A stretch of 64,000 bases of DNA from Dactylosporangium roseum. Its GTDB lineage: Bacteria; Actinomycetota; Actinomycetes; Mycobacteriales; Micromonosporaceae. The stretch lies in contig NZ_CP073721.1 of assembly GCF_025264685.1 (NCBI RefSeq), forward strand, positions 5,385,001 to 5,449,000, in the 5' to 3' direction. The translations under genes and the position numbers were made by a program. The notes under the pieces are model-generated. The model did not search any database. It had not been told where the DNA came from and saw only the letters and a program-made list of their open reading frames with translations. Below, one piece after another: positions 52,202 through 61,325 of this stretch (its first letter is position 1; the number at the start of each line of letters is the position of its first letter).

Positions 52202-53572
52202 ATGCCTCGCACCGTGATCAACAATGGACTGATCATCACGATGGATCCACACCGCACCGTATACGCGGCCGGACACGTCGTCGTTGACGGCGACGCCATC
52301 ACCCAGGTGGGTCCGGGCGCGGCCGCCATCGGCCGAGACGATCTCGTGCTGGACGGCACGGGCTGCGCAATTTTGCCCGGCTTTGTCAACACGCATCACC
52401 ACCTTGCCTCCACCCTGCTGCGCGGCATGGCGCCCGACCGTCCCCTGCGGGTGCAGGCCAGCACCGAGTCCCCGAGCATGCGCCTGCACCGCGTCCAGGA
52501 CGAGGAAGAGTGCTACGCCGGCGCCCTGCTCGGCCTCGTCGAGCTCACGCGCTCCGGGGTGACCACGACCACCGACTCCCAGTCCCCGTGGAAGGGCATG
52601 CGCAAGAACGACGGATCGCTGCGGGCCGCCAACGAGTCCGGACTTCGCGTCGTCTACTCACCGGCGTTCGTCAACCGCACCGAGATGGTGCCCTCCGCGC
52701 ACCACTTCACCGTCGCCGAGGCCGTGGCGGAGTTCGACCGGCTGGCCGCCACCTGGTCGGGCGGCATGGTCACCGTGATCCCGGAGGTCATGTCCCTGCC
52801 CCGGGGCACCGACGAGCTGATCAGGAGCCTGGCCCGGGCCGGGAACGGACGCATGGCGATGCACCTGACATATTCCGCGGAGTTCGCCGAGTGGGCACAG
52901 AAGGAGTACGGACACACCGCCATCGAGCATCTGGACCGTCTGGGGGTGCTCGGCCAGGGATTCCTCGGCGCGCACCCGATCTACCTGTCTGATCGGGAAG
53001 TTCAGATTTATGCGGATCGGGGTGCGGCCGGAGCGTACTGCGCGGTAAGCAACATGCTGATCGGCGTCGGCCACCTCCCGCTGATGCGGATGCGTGAGGC
53101 GGGCATCCGGATGGGCCTGGGCCTCGACTACCCCAACCACGCCCACAACTTCTTCGAGACCATCAAGATGTCGCTGTTGTCGCAGAAGCAGCTCGCGCTG
53201 GATGCGAGCATCGGCGACCCGGGTGACGCGCTGGCCTGGGCCACCATCGACGGAGCCGCGGCGCTCGGGCTCGCCGAGCAGACCGGCTCGCTGGAGCCGG
53301 GCAAACTGGCGGACCTGCAGGTGGTGGACCTGCAGCGCGCGCACCTGTGGCCGCCCACCGGTGTCCTGTCACTGCTCGTCTACGCCGGCAGCCCCGACGC
53401 CGTACGAGACGTGATGGCGGGCGGCCGGTGGCTCATGCGGGACCGTCAACTGGTCCACCTCGACGAGGCGGCTGTCATGGCCCACGCCGCGGCCCTGCAA
53501 CAGCGGATGGCCGAAGCCGTGGGGATTCCACCGGGGCCGGTCGTGCCGAACGGGTGGACCCTCAGCCGCTGA
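52202..53572 (+). CDS. Amidohydrolase-superfamily deaminase/chlorohydrolase-like (TRZ/ATZ type)
   Basis: The 456-residue metal hydrolase starts after GGAGGT. It has NTHHHLASTLLRGM (first metal His pair), a strand-5 histidine in MAMHLTYSAEF, a strand-6 histidine in FLGAHPIYL and the strand-8 Asp in LGLDYPNHAHN. Relatives deaminate or dechlorinate heteroaromatic rings or hydrolyse amidines. The residue after MHL is Thr where many deaminases have Glu/Asp, so the reaction is uncertain. It overlaps the convergent VOC gene by 11 bases. Confidence 0.9.
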   Translation: MPRTVINNGLIITMDPHRTVYAAGHVVVDGDAITQVGPGAAAIGRDDLVLDGTGCAILPGFVNTHHHLASTLLRGMAPDRPLRVQASTESPSMRLHRVQDEEECYAGALLGLVELTRSGVTTTTDSQSPWKGMRKNDGSLRAANESGLRVVYSPAFVNRTEMVPSAHHFTVAEAVAEFDRLAATWSGGMVTVIPEVMSLPRGTDELIRSLARAGNGRMAMHLTYSAEFAEWAQKEYGHTAIEHLDRLGVLGQGFLGAHPIYLSDREVQIYADRGAAGAYCAVSNMLIGVGHLPLMRMREAGIRMGLGLDYPNHAHNFFETIKMSLLSQKQLALDASIGDPGDALAWATIDGAAALGLAEQTGSLEPGKLADLQVVDLQRAHLWPPTGVLSLLVYAGSPDAVRDVMAGGRWLMRDRQLVHLDEAAVMAHAAALQQRMAEAVGIPPGPVVPNGWTLSR

Positions 53573-54407
53573 GCAGTTCGACGCGAAGGCCGTCCGGCCC
53601 GATCAGCACGCCACTCGCGATCGCGTCCGCCGGCCGTACGCCCAGAGCCACGGACGCGACGCCGGGCGGTAGGTGCCCGGGCACGGTCGGCCTGGGCACG
53701 GCCTGTCTCGGATACTGATCGTGCTCGATAGCCGTCTGGTCCAGGAGTTGCAGCGAGCTGATCCGGTGCAGCATGTCCGCGGGCAGCTCGAACGCCTTGT
53801 TGATGACCTGGACGGCCACCTGGCGATCCGAGGCCCGCACGACGTCGAACCGCTCCTCGAACCACCCGCGGGTCGTCTCGAGGTCCGCCGCGGCCACCAC
53901 CGCGATGAACACCCCGTCGATGTCACCGGAGCAGCGGGGCAGGTCGAACGGCGGCAGCGGGGCAAGGATCTCCGTGAAGTACACGAGCTCGCCGGACGGG
54001 CCCGCGCACTGCATCGCGCGCAGCGCCGGCCTCGACAGCCCGGCCAGCGCCGCCGGCGGAACGAGCGTCCGGAACGGGCTGCCGTCCAGGCGGCGGGCCA
54101 GACCGTCGACGTCCGGCACGCATATCTCTATCCCGGCCCAGCCGAGGGTGCGGGCCGGACGGTAGTCGTGCGGAACTCGACCTTCGACGAGCCGTACGCC
54201 GCCGCCGATCCCGCTGGCCGGCCCGACGACGACGTACGGCGCGCCGGCGCTGCGCGGTGCCCGCCACGCCGCCGCCAGCGCGCCCGGCACCCGGCCCTCG
54301 TCCTGCGTCAGGTAGCCGAGCCATCTGCGGTAGGCCTGCGCGCTCGCGTCCAGCCGGGGGGTGACCACCGTGGCATGGCGGATGGGGCCGAGGAAGGGTC
54401 TGCTCAT
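53562..54407 (-). CDS. VOC-family protein of island 2
   Basis: The 281-residue protein has two VOC modules: IRHATVVTPRLDASAQAYRRWLG (core AQAYRRWLGY) with GELVYFTEI in the first half, and GVFIAVVAAADLETTRGWFEERF (core TRGWFEERFDV) in the second. Metal ligands are visible only in the first half (His11, Glu in YFTE). ATG 54407 has AGGAGG upstream. It is divergent from methyltransferase 1 with an IclR-like box between them. A dioxygenase or isomerase role is possible. Confidence 0.82.
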   Translation of the reverse strand: MSRPFLGPIRHATVVTPRLDASAQAYRRWLGYLTQDEGRVPGALAAAWRAPRSAGAPYVVVGPASGIGGGVRLVEGRVPHDYRPARTLGWAGIEICVPDVDGLARRLDGSPFRTLVPPAALAGLSRPALRAMQCAGPSGELVYFTEILAPLPPFDLPRCSGDIDGVFIAVVAAADLETTRGWFEERFDVVRASDRQVAVQVINKAFELPADMLHRISSLQLLDQTAIEHDQYPRQAVPRPTVPGHLPPGVASVALGVRPADAIASGVLIGPDGLRVELLSG

Positions 54408-54463
54408 GTTTCCTCCTGGACGATTGACCTTCTACTCAGGCGCGCCTACTGTTTTTGAAACAG

Positions 54464-54481
54464 TGTTCGGAATGGCGGAAC
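54464..54481. promoter_or_regulatory. IclR-like box C between VOC and methyltransferase 1 genes
   Basis: TGTTCGGAATGGCGGAAC fits the TGTTCC-N7-GGAAC pattern with one change. A second dyad, CTGTTT-TTG-AAACAG, lies directly beside it at 54449-54463. The two give a composite operator 33 bases before the chosen methyltransferase start. Confidence 0.65.
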
Positions 54482-54513
54482 AGTCGCCAGGTGCAAGGAT
54501 AGGACGCGACGAC

Positions 54514-55608
54514 GTGACCGTAGTGACCCCACACCGCCCCACCACCACCGAACTCCTCGCGTGGCCGGAGTCGGAGCTACCGCGCATCCGCCACCTGCTG
54601 TCGCTGCGCAAGTACCTCACCGGCCCGCTGTATCGGGCCATCCGGACACAGTACGAGGCGGCGATCGACCGCGCCGACCCGCCGACCACGACGGCGGAGG
54701 CTGCCGAGGTAGCCGACCGGCTCCCCACTGTGAAGTACTGGGTCTGGCTGGACCGCCACATCCAGGACGAGACCTGGCGCATCGTCGAGCGACTGGTCGA
54801 GCCGCGCATCGAGCAACTGGTCGACGTGCTGACATCCCGCGAGGGCGACCTCGGGACGCTGGAGGAGCTACCGGCCGGCGCAGCTTTGCCGGCCTACTAC
54901 GTCGACACCGATTTCCACCGGCAGACCCGCGGCATCTGGCCGGACGAACGGGCCGCCGCCGTCTACGCCATGGGCGCTCGCGTGATCCATGTCGGTCGCA
55001 ACGACAACTTCGAGATGCACGACAGCTTTGCCGACTCCCTCCCGGTGGAGCGCCCCCAGCGGATCCTGGACCTGGCGTGCGGCTTCGGCAAGACCACGTT
55101 CTCGCTCAAGAAGAAGTGGCCGCAGGCGGAGGTCCACGGGCTGGACCTGTCCGCCCCCTGCCTGCGCCTGGCACGCAGGATGGCCACCGAGCGAGATCTC
55201 GAGATCCACTGGCGGCAAGGCGACACGGAGCACGCGCCGTACGAGGACAGCGGCTTCGACCTCGTGACGGTGACGATGGCCCTGCACGAGATGCCCATCG
55301 ACTCGATCTACGGCACGCTGCGCGAGGCCCACCGGCTGCTGCGCCCGGGCGGCACCTTCTGCGCACTCGAGGCCCGGCTGCTCAACGATCCGCTGCGCGA
55401 CCTGCTGGGCGCCTACCACAGTGACGTCATCGTCGAGCCGTTCATGAACGCCTTCCGCCAGTCCGACTTCCAACAGTTCGCATCGGCGGCCGGATTCAGC
55501 ACGGAAGCGCCGCACTGGTACGGCCCGGGCACGGTCCCCGGTGCGGAGGACGACCCGACGACGTGGGCCAACGGATGGACCCTCCTCATCGCCCGAAAGG
55601 ACGCCTGA
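54514..55608 (+). CDS. Methyltransferase 1 with N-terminal helical domain
   Basis: From GTG 54514 (AGGA about 9 bases upstream) the product has 364 residues. An earlier in-frame ATG at 54472 would put the operator in the coding region. A helical domain of about 190 residues (LSLRKYLTGPLYRAIRTQY, split here; VKYWVWLDRH) precedes a class I SAM fold: ILDLACGFGKTTFSLKKKWP, EVHGLDLSAPCLRLARRM and FDLVTVTMALHEMP. It is a paralogue of methyltransferase 2 (57702-58775), sharing the YVY/VYAMGARV block and ACGFGK/GCGFGK. It is immediately followed by a small helical protein gene, likewise paralleled. The substrate is unknown. Confidence 0.85.
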   Translation: MTVVTPHRPTTTELLAWPESELPRIRHLLSLRKYLTGPLYRAIRTQYEAAIDRADPPTTTAEAAEVADRLPTVKYWVWLDRHIQDETWRIVERLVEPRIEQLVDVLTSREGDLGTLEELPAGAALPAYYVDTDFHRQTRGIWPDERAAAVYAMGARVIHVGRNDNFEMHDSFADSLPVERPQRILDLACGFGKTTFSLKKKWPQAEVHGLDLSAPCLRLARRMATERDLEIHWRQGDTEHAPYEDSGFDLVTVTMALHEMPIDSIYGTLREAHRLLRPGGTFCALEARLLNDPLRDLLGAYHSDVIVEPFMNAFRQSDFQQFASAAGFSTEAPHWYGPGTVPGAEDDPTTWANGWTLLIARKDA

Positions 55609-55610
55609 CC

Positions 55611-55823
55611 ATGATGGACAATCTCCCCACTCGCCAGTTGCTGGGCGAGGCGGAAGCGGATCGCCTCAGCGGTGTGGTCCACGCCTTGCTGACCGAGCTC
55701 GCCGTGCTGTCGGAGCGGGTCGCGGCCCTCGAAGCGCGTCACGGCCAGGACGTCGCCTCCGGGGCGCAGCAGCGGATCGACGAGCTCACCGCCCGGACGC
55801 TGCACCCACTGCTGAGCGCGTGA
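55611..55823 (+). CDS. Small helical partner protein 1
   Basis: The 70-residue protein begins 2 bases after the methyltransferase 1 stop codon (ATG 55611; a second ATG at 55614). It is almost all helix with a heptad-like centre, RLSGVVHALLTELAVLSERV. This aligns without gaps to RLLDLILQLTVELNAANQRQ of the small protein beside methyltransferase 2, with shared R, L, E, L, R, L and E positions. There is no membrane segment or cofactor motif. I infer a subunit or activator of the adjacent methyltransferase. Confidence 0.7.
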   Translation: MMDNLPTRQLLGEAEADRLSGVVHALLTELAVLSERVAALEARHGQDVASGAQQRIDELTARTLHPLLSA

Positions 55824-55854
55824 GCCCGGGTGCCGATCCCGGCTGTCAGGCCGG

Positions 55855-57264
55855 CTACATCCGGTATCCGGGCGGCGGACCGGGCTCAAGGGACGTCCAC
55901 ACCGACTTGGTCCGCGTGTAGAGCTGCACCGCGTCCGGCCCGCCCTCACGCCCGTACCCGGACAGGCGCTGGCCGCCGAACGGCACCCGGTCCGACAGGA
56001 TGCGATAGGTGTTGAGCCACACCGTGCCGACCTTGAGCTCGGCCGCCATCCGGTGCGCCCGCCCGAGGTCGTTGGTCCACACGCCGGCCGCCAGGCCGAA
56101 GTCGGTGGCATGGGCCAACGCCAGCGCCTCGGCCTCGTCGCGGAACCTCGTCACGGCCAGTACCGGCCCGAAGATCTCCTCCCGCATGATGGCCATCTCG
56201 GCCGTGACCTCGGTGAACACCGTCGGCGGCGCGTAGAAGCCACCCGAGAGCCGCTCATCCGTGGGCAGTGACGCGGAGGCGACCACACGGGCACCCTCCT
56301 GCCGGCCCTGCTCGATCAGGGCGAGGGTCTTGTCGCGCTGAGCGGCCGTGACCTGTGGACCGAGCTGGGTCGTCTCCTCGCGCGGGTCCCCGACACGCAG
56401 TGCCCGCACGCGCTCGGTGACCCGGCGCAGGAACTCGTCGTAGATGGCGTCGTGGAGCAGCAGCCGGGAGCCGGCGATACACATCTGGCCGGTCGCGGCG
56501 AAGACTCCGAGCAGCACCGCCTCCAGCGCGGCGTCCACATCGGCGTCGTCGAAGACGATCTGCGGCGACTTCCCTCCGAGTTCCATCGCGGTCGGGGTCA
56601 GGTTGTCAGCGGCCGACCGCGCGATCACCTTGCCTGTGGCGTCGGAGCCGGTGAACACGATGAGATTCGCCCGCGGATCCCCTACCAGCGCACGTCCGGT
56701 CTCGGCGCCGCCGGTGACCACCTGGGCCACGCCCTCCGGCACGCCCGCCTCGGCCAGCACCTCCGCCAACAGCAGCGCCGTCAACGGCGTCTCCTCGGCG
56801 GGCTTGAGCAGGCTGACGTTGCCGAAGGCCAGGGCAGGAGCGATCTTCTTGGCCGCGAAAACGTAGGGGACGTTCCACGGGATGATGCCGACGACCACGC
56901 CGTACGGCTCCCGTCGCGTATAGGTGTGGAAGGGTCCTGGCACGTCGATGGTGTCGCCGGTCACCTTGTCGGCGAACCCGCCGTAGTACTCGAAGCAGTC
57001 CGCGGCCCGCTCGGCCTCGCGCCGAGTGTCCTTGAACAGCTTGCCGGTGTTGAGCGTCTCCAGGTGGGCGAATTCCTCGTGCCGCTCACGCAGCATCGCG
57101 GCCACCTTCAGCAGCAACCGCCCCCGCTGGTCCGCCGGAACCCGGCGCCACTGGTCGCTGACGTTCGCCGCCTTCTGGTAGGCCTCATCCACCTGGGCCG
57201 AGCCCATGGCGGCGACGTGGTCCACCACCTCGCCTGTGATCGGCGAAAATACCGCACTCGTCAC
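55855..57264 (-). CDS. NAD(P)-dependent aldehyde dehydrogenase (island 2)
   Basis: The 469-residue enzyme has Glu228 in AMELGGKSPQI, Cys262 in GQMCIAGSRLLL, and the cofactor site VFTGSDATG. Its length and the LNTYRILSDRVPFGGQRLSGYG region resemble betaine-aldehyde or vanillin dehydrogenase-like subgroups. It is the last gene of the minus-strand operon of island 2, 110 bases after the small protein 2 gene, and converges with the small protein 1 gene. Confidence 0.94.
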   Translation of the reverse strand: MTSAVFSPITGEVVDHVAAMGSAQVDEAYQKAANVSDQWRRVPADQRGRLLLKVAAMLRERHEEFAHLETLNTGKLFKDTRREAERAADCFEYYGGFADKVTGDTIDVPGPFHTYTRREPYGVVVGIIPWNVPYVFAAKKIAPALAFGNVSLLKPAEETPLTALLLAEVLAEAGVPEGVAQVVTGGAETGRALVGDPRANLIVFTGSDATGKVIARSAADNLTPTAMELGGKSPQIVFDDADVDAALEAVLLGVFAATGQMCIAGSRLLLHDAIYDEFLRRVTERVRALRVGDPREETTQLGPQVTAAQRDKTLALIEQGRQEGARVVASASLPTDERLSGGFYAPPTVFTEVTAEMAIMREEIFGPVLAVTRFRDEAEALALAHATDFGLAAGVWTNDLGRAHRMAAELKVGTVWLNTYRILSDRVPFGGQRLSGYGREGGPDAVQLYTRTKSVWTSLEPGPPPGYRM

Positions 57265-57373
57265 CGGTCTGCTCCTTCGCCGGGCTTCGTTCGTCCACCA
57301 GACACCCGCGTCAACGCCGAGCCAGGCGACGAACAGCGGGAGATGGAGGCGTTGTCCAGACTGTTCGCGCCGC

Positions 57374-57700
57374 TCATGGCAGCGGCGCGGACAGGGCCGC
57401 GAACCATTCGGGGCGCAGCGGAGCCGCGGCGGAACCCGTCTCGGTGATGACGCGCAGCCATCGGCCGAGCAGCTCGTCGCGCGTCCGATGCAGCTCGGCC
57501 CGCTGGGTCTCGTCGGGCTGGAAACCGTCGACGGCGCCGGCGTCGAGCACCCCGTGCGACACCAGCAGCATCTCCAGGACCCGCTGCCGCTGGTTGGCGG
57601 CGTTGAGCTCCACGGTCAGTTGCAGGATCAGGTCGAGCAGCCGTTCCACCTGGGGATCGGCGAAGTACACTCCTGCCGCCTTGTCGTCGTCAGCACCCAT
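57374..57700 (-). CDS. Small helical partner protein 2
   Basis: The 108-residue protein starts at ATG 57700, 1 base after the methyltransferase 2 stop codon. Its central helix RLLDLILQLTVELNAANQRQ corresponds to that of small protein 1, and a second amphipathic helix (ETQRAELHRTRDELLGRWL) follows. The tail is proline-rich. Like its counterpart it lacks catalytic motifs. The repeated methyltransferase-small protein order argues for a two-protein enzyme. Confidence 0.7.
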   Translation of the reverse strand: MGADDDKAAGVYFADPQVERLLDLILQLTVELNAANQRQRVLEMLLVSHGVLDAGAVDGFQPDETQRAELHRTRDELLGRWLRVITETGSAAAPLRPEWFAALSAPLP

Positions 57701-57701
57701 C

Positions 57702-58775
57702 TCATCCTGCCTTCTCAGCACACAGCACGGTCCACGGGAAATGCCACTCGTTACGGGGTTCGTAGCCGTCCGGCAAGAGGCCCTTCGCGCGTTCGTCGAA
57801 CCGCACCCAGCGCGCGCCGACCAACCCGTGCTCGGCGCAGGCGCTGAGCACGTCCGTGGCGAACAGGTCACGGAAGTAGGGCTCGTTGTTGCGCTCGGCG
57901 TGTTCGTACACGGTCACGTCGCGGAAGGGCTCGCCGGTGGGCCAGAACTCGAGGAACCGCAGGGATCCGCCGGGCCGCAGCAGCCGAGCGGCCTCGGCGA
58001 TGGCGCGCACGATGACGTCGCTGGGCAGCTCGTGCAGCACCATCGTGCCGGTCACCAGGTCCATGCTGCCGGACTCGAGCCCGGTGTCCGCGCCGTCACG
58101 CTGCAGGAAGCGGATCTTCTTGCCGAGCCGCTCCGCCTCCAGGTGCGCCAGCCGCAGCACCGGAGCGGACAGATCAACCCCGATCACCTCGGCCCCGGGG
58201 TACCGGTCGACGAGCGGCCGGGTGCTCTTGCCGAACCCACAGCCGATGTCGACGACCCGCTCGGCCGTGTCGGGCAGTGCCGTTTCGACGAACAGCCGAT
58301 GGAAGCGGTAATCGTCGTTGTCCCGGAGCATGACGATCCTCGCGCCGAGCTCGTAGACATACGCCGACAGATCGTCCCCCCACACCCCACCGGGCTGCAG
58401 GTGGATGTCCACGCCGGTGTACCAGTCCGGCAGTTCCAGGCCGGGATGGAGCACCAACTCGCCGGTCGGCTCAGCCGGGGGCTCGGCGAAGAGCGCGCGC
58501 AGCTTCTGCTCCCGCCGCAACGCGGCGTCCCCGGCCGTCCGCCACAGGATCTTCTGCTGGGCCCGCTCCATCCAGGAGAACCACGGGTAGAGCGGCAGCG
58601 TGTGCACGATCCGCGTCGCCTCTTCGAGCGACTCGCCACTCGCGCCGCCGGCAGCCCGCACGTACTGCTCGCGCAGCGCGGGGTAGACCGTGTCCGCCCA
58701 GCGCTGGCGCAGGGCGAGGACGAAGTCAAGCTGCGATCGTTCGTCAAGGGCCAATACGGCTTCGTCGATCGACAC
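57702..58775 (-). CDS. Methyltransferase 2 with N-terminal helical domain
   Basis: From GTG 58775 (GAGGAG 8 bases upstream) the product has 357 residues. The N-terminal helical domain (FVLALRQRWADTVYPALREQY, core LRQRWADTVYPALREQY) matches that of methyltransferase 1. The SAM domain has VVDIGCGFGKSTRPLVDRYP, VIGVDLSAPVLRLAHLEA and GSMDLVTGTMVLHELP. A C-terminal segment (NEWHFPWTVLCAEKAG) closes the fold. Downstream is small protein 2, upstream the MmgE/PrpD gene 43 bases away. The substrate is unknown. Confidence 0.85.
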   Translation of the reverse strand: MSIDEAVLALDERSQLDFVLALRQRWADTVYPALREQYVRAAGGASGESLEEATRIVHTLPLYPWFSWMERAQQKILWRTAGDAALRREQKLRALFAEPPAEPTGELVLHPGLELPDWYTGVDIHLQPGGVWGDDLSAYVYELGARIVMLRDNDDYRFHRLFVETALPDTAERVVDIGCGFGKSTRPLVDRYPGAEVIGVDLSAPVLRLAHLEAERLGKKIRFLQRDGADTGLESGSMDLVTGTMVLHELPSDVIVRAIAEAARLLRPGGSLRFLEFWPTGEPFRDVTVYEHAERNNEPYFRDLFATDVLSACAEHGLVGARWVRFDERAKGLLPDGYEPRNEWHFPWTVLCAEKAG

Positions 58776-58818
58776 GACAACCTCTCCTCTCAGCGTCGCC
58801 CGGTGGCTGGGCGCGGTC

Positions 58819-60255
58819 TCATGGGGTGAGTGCAAACATGGACATCAGGTCCGCAACCGTCCGGCCGGTCGCGGTGCCCAGCGCCAACGCGGCCTCCTCC
58901 GCTGCGTCCACCGACGCCCGCGGCAGAACGCGGCCCACGTTGCTCCGGAACTTGCGGGCCAGCTCCGCATCGGTCAGCGGGCGCTTGGACCCGCCCCGGT
59001 TGGCCAGCACCTTCTCGACCAGCTCGCGCCCGTCTGTGGTACGCAACGTGAGGATGGCCGGGAACTGGTGCGGATAGATCGCATCGCACTCCGGGTCGCC
59101 GCCGACAGTGATCTTCGCCATCAACTCGCGCCGGAACGGGTCTCGCGCGAGTTCGTCGGTGTAGTCCTCCAGCCCTACCGCGAGGCCGCCGCCGCCGATC
59201 AGGCCCGCCGCCACGGCATACGGGCCGCTGAACTGCGCCTGGTAGCCGGTCTCCGGTCGCTGCTTGACCTCGAGCGGCTCACCGATGGTGCGGACCGTGG
59301 GCGTGGCCACGGCGAGATGCGCCGAGGCGATGTCCTGCGGTCGGATGCCCTTCTCCCGCAGCGCGGCGGCCGCGTCCACGGCCGTGTGGGTGAAATGGTT
59401 GGCCGGGTACGGCTTGAAGAAGATCAGCGGCACTTCCCAGCGCTCGCCGAGCCCGTCGGAGATCTCCGACGCGTTGAAACGCCCGTGCAGGAACGCCTGG
59501 TAGAAGCCGAAGCGCCCCTCCAACGCGGTCGGCGGTCCGGTGAGCCCGCGGTGCGCCAGGTCGGCCGCGACCACCCCGGAGTGGGCCGCCCAGCCGCAGT
59601 GCAACCGCTTGACCGTACCCCCGGTGCGGTTGGCCTCGATCACGCCACTTGCCATGGAGACGGCGATCCCCATGGCGTCGGCCACCGTCTTGGCGTCAGC
59701 GCCCGGCAACAGCAGCGCGGCCGCCGCCGCGCTGCCGACGGCGCCGCAGATCGAGGTGGCGTGCTGACCGTGCTCGAAGAACGTCGAGTTGTTGGAGTCC
59801 CGGTCGTAGCCGGCCATTCCCGTTCGTACGCAGATCTCCAGACCGGCGGCGATCGCCCCGACGACCTGTTCGCCGGCGGCTCCCGTGCGCTCGGCCATGG
59901 CGAGTGCGGCCGGCACCACGCTGGCCGAGGGGTGCAGGATGGACGGTAGGTGGGTGTCGTCGTAGTCGAGGCTGTGGGCGAGCACGCCGTTACCGAACGC
60001 GGCCCACGCGGCGCTGACCCGGCCGACCCCGATCGCGTGGGCCTGCGGCTGTCCACCCTGGTCGGCGACGAAGGCGAGGGCGGCTCGGCTCGTGTCGAGG
60101 TCGGTCGCCGCCACGCACAGCCCGAGCACATCGAGCAGGCGCCGCCGCACCGAGGTGGCCACCTCCACCGGCACGGTGTTCCGCGCGGCGACCGCGAACT
60201 GCGCCAGTTGCTGGACCAACGTCAGCCCGTTCGTGGACGGGAATCCACCGGTCAT
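58819..60255 (-). CDS. MmgE/PrpD-family protein
   Basis: The 478-residue protein matches the MmgE/PrpD fold of 2-methylcitrate dehydratase and iminodisuccinate epimerase: RRRLLDVLGLCVAAT, HSLDYDDTHLPSILHPSASV (core LDYDDTH), MGIAVSMASGVIEANRTGG and KPYPANHFTHTAVDAA. Its chemistry (dehydration or epimerisation of a di- or tricarboxylate) depends on His and Asp/Lys residues that I can only partly place. The ATG overlaps the cyclase stop as ATGA. No methylcitrate synthase is nearby, so it is unlikely to be the propionate pathway enzyme. Confidence 0.9.
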   Translation of the reverse strand: MTGGFPSTNGLTLVQQLAQFAVAARNTVPVEVATSVRRRLLDVLGLCVAATDLDTSRAALAFVADQGGQPQAHAIGVGRVSAAWAAFGNGVLAHSLDYDDTHLPSILHPSASVVPAALAMAERTGAAGEQVVGAIAAGLEICVRTGMAGYDRDSNNSTFFEHGQHATSICGAVGSAAAAALLLPGADAKTVADAMGIAVSMASGVIEANRTGGTVKRLHCGWAAHSGVVAADLAHRGLTGPPTALEGRFGFYQAFLHGRFNASEISDGLGERWEVPLIFFKPYPANHFTHTAVDAAAALREKGIRPQDIASAHLAVATPTVRTIGEPLEVKQRPETGYQAQFSGPYAVAAGLIGGGGLAVGLEDYTDELARDPFRRELMAKITVGGDPECDAIYPHQFPAILTLRTTDGRELVEKVLANRGGSKRPLTDAELARKFRSNVGRVLPRASVDAAEEAALALGTATGRTVADLMSMFALTP

Positions 60256-61115
60256 GCGCCCACCACCGCGAGCGGGCGGACCGGGGAACCCGTGGCACCG
60301 ACGAAATGCAACGGCGACAGGATGAAGACGAACTCGCGGATCCCGGACGCGGCGAGTTCCTCCAGGCTCAACGTCTCGATGATGTTGATGCCGTGCTCGA
60401 CCAGCAGGATCCGGTGCGCGGGCAGACGCGCGTGCCCGGCGTTCGCGGGCAGGTGCTCGAAGGCGATGGTGTCGGCGCCTACGGCCCGCACCCCACGTGC
60501 GGCAAGCCACTGCGCGCCCGCCGTGCCGACTCCGGGCACACCCGATTCGCCGCCGATGTAGGCCTCACGGTCATCCCAGCGCTGGCCCCATCCGCTGCGG
60601 ATGAGGACCACGTCGCCCGCGGCCACCGGCGTCCGTTGCGTCCCAACGGCCTTTTCCAGGTCGGCGACGCTGATCTCGTACGCCGGCGGGCATGCCTCGA
60701 TGCCGAGCGCCGCGGGCACGTCGAGCAGGACCCCTCGGCACACCATCGGCGCGACATCCTGGATGCCGCCGGTCATGAACCGTCCGCCCACCTGCTCGGT
60801 GACCGCGTCGAGCCCGCCGTGCAGCTTGCCGTCCTGCGAGACGTGGGCGAGCGCGTCGATGTGGGTGCCGACGTGGGTGCCGAGGACGATCAGGTCGTTG
60901 GCGGCCGAACCGCCGTCGGTCCGCACCGTGTCACCGTGGCGGCGGGACAGGCTGTGTGTGTACGCCGGGTGGTTCGGGGACTGCGGCATCCCCTTCTCGT
61001 AAGGCCGGCCCAGATCGAATATCCGAACGCCTCGCTGCACGACGTCCAGCAGGGTCGGACCGGACTGTACATCGGAATCCAGCAAAGCCTCAGTCACGTC
61101 CCAGCCCTCTGTCAT
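60252..61115 (-). CDS. Cyclase-family metal hydrolase, canonical active site
   Basis: The 287-residue protein carries the full family motif HVGTHIDALAHV, with all metal ligands. Other family blocks are VLIRSGWGQRWDD, VGADTIAFEHLPA and LSPLHFVGATGSPVRPLAVV. Members include kynurenine formamidase and isatin hydrolase, which open amide or lactam bonds. It is the first gene of a minus-strand operon with an IclR-like box upstream. It differs from the island 1 cyclase-like protein, whose motif is altered. Confidence 0.92.
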   Translation of the reverse strand: MTEGWDVTEALLDSDVQSGPTLLDVVQRGVRIFDLGRPYEKGMPQSPNHPAYTHSLSRRHGDTVRTDGGSAANDLIVLGTHVGTHIDALAHVSQDGKLHGGLDAVTEQVGGRFMTGGIQDVAPMVCRGVLLDVPAALGIEACPPAYEISVADLEKAVGTQRTPVAAGDVVLIRSGWGQRWDDREAYIGGESGVPGVGTAGAQWLAARGVRAVGADTIAFEHLPANAGHARLPAHRILLVEHGINIIETLSLEELAASGIREFVFILSPLHFVGATGSPVRPLAVVGA

Positions 61116-61178
61116 GTCACTCGTCCCGGGCGTTCCACCCTCGGTGCCCGCCTTCCGCTGCGTCCCACCTTAGCGAGT

Positions 61179-61196
61179 TGTTCCTGATAGTGGAAC
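61179..61196. promoter_or_regulatory. IclR-like box A before the cyclase operon
   Basis: TGTTCCTGATAGTGGAAC is a palindromic box with arms GTTCC/GGAAC around a 7-base centre. A second dyad, GGAAC-CCG-GTTCC (61192-61204), overlaps its right arm, as in multi-site IclR operators. It lies 64 bases from the cyclase start. Confidence 0.7.
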
Positions 61197-61325
61197 CCGG
61201 TTCCACGACTGACCTGAGCGGACATCCGCGCTCAGCCGGACGTACGACGCGGCTTCCATCCCGGCGCCGCGTCCAGAGGTCATCGGCCATGCCGCGTCGT
61301 GCCGCGCAGTCCCCGATCGCGGACC

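Noticed and set aside
58819..60255. 2-methylcitrate dehydratase (prpD) of propionate metabolism
   Set aside because: No prpB or prpC gene is nearby, and the operon contains cyclase, methyltransferase and monooxygenase genes. The general family name is safer.
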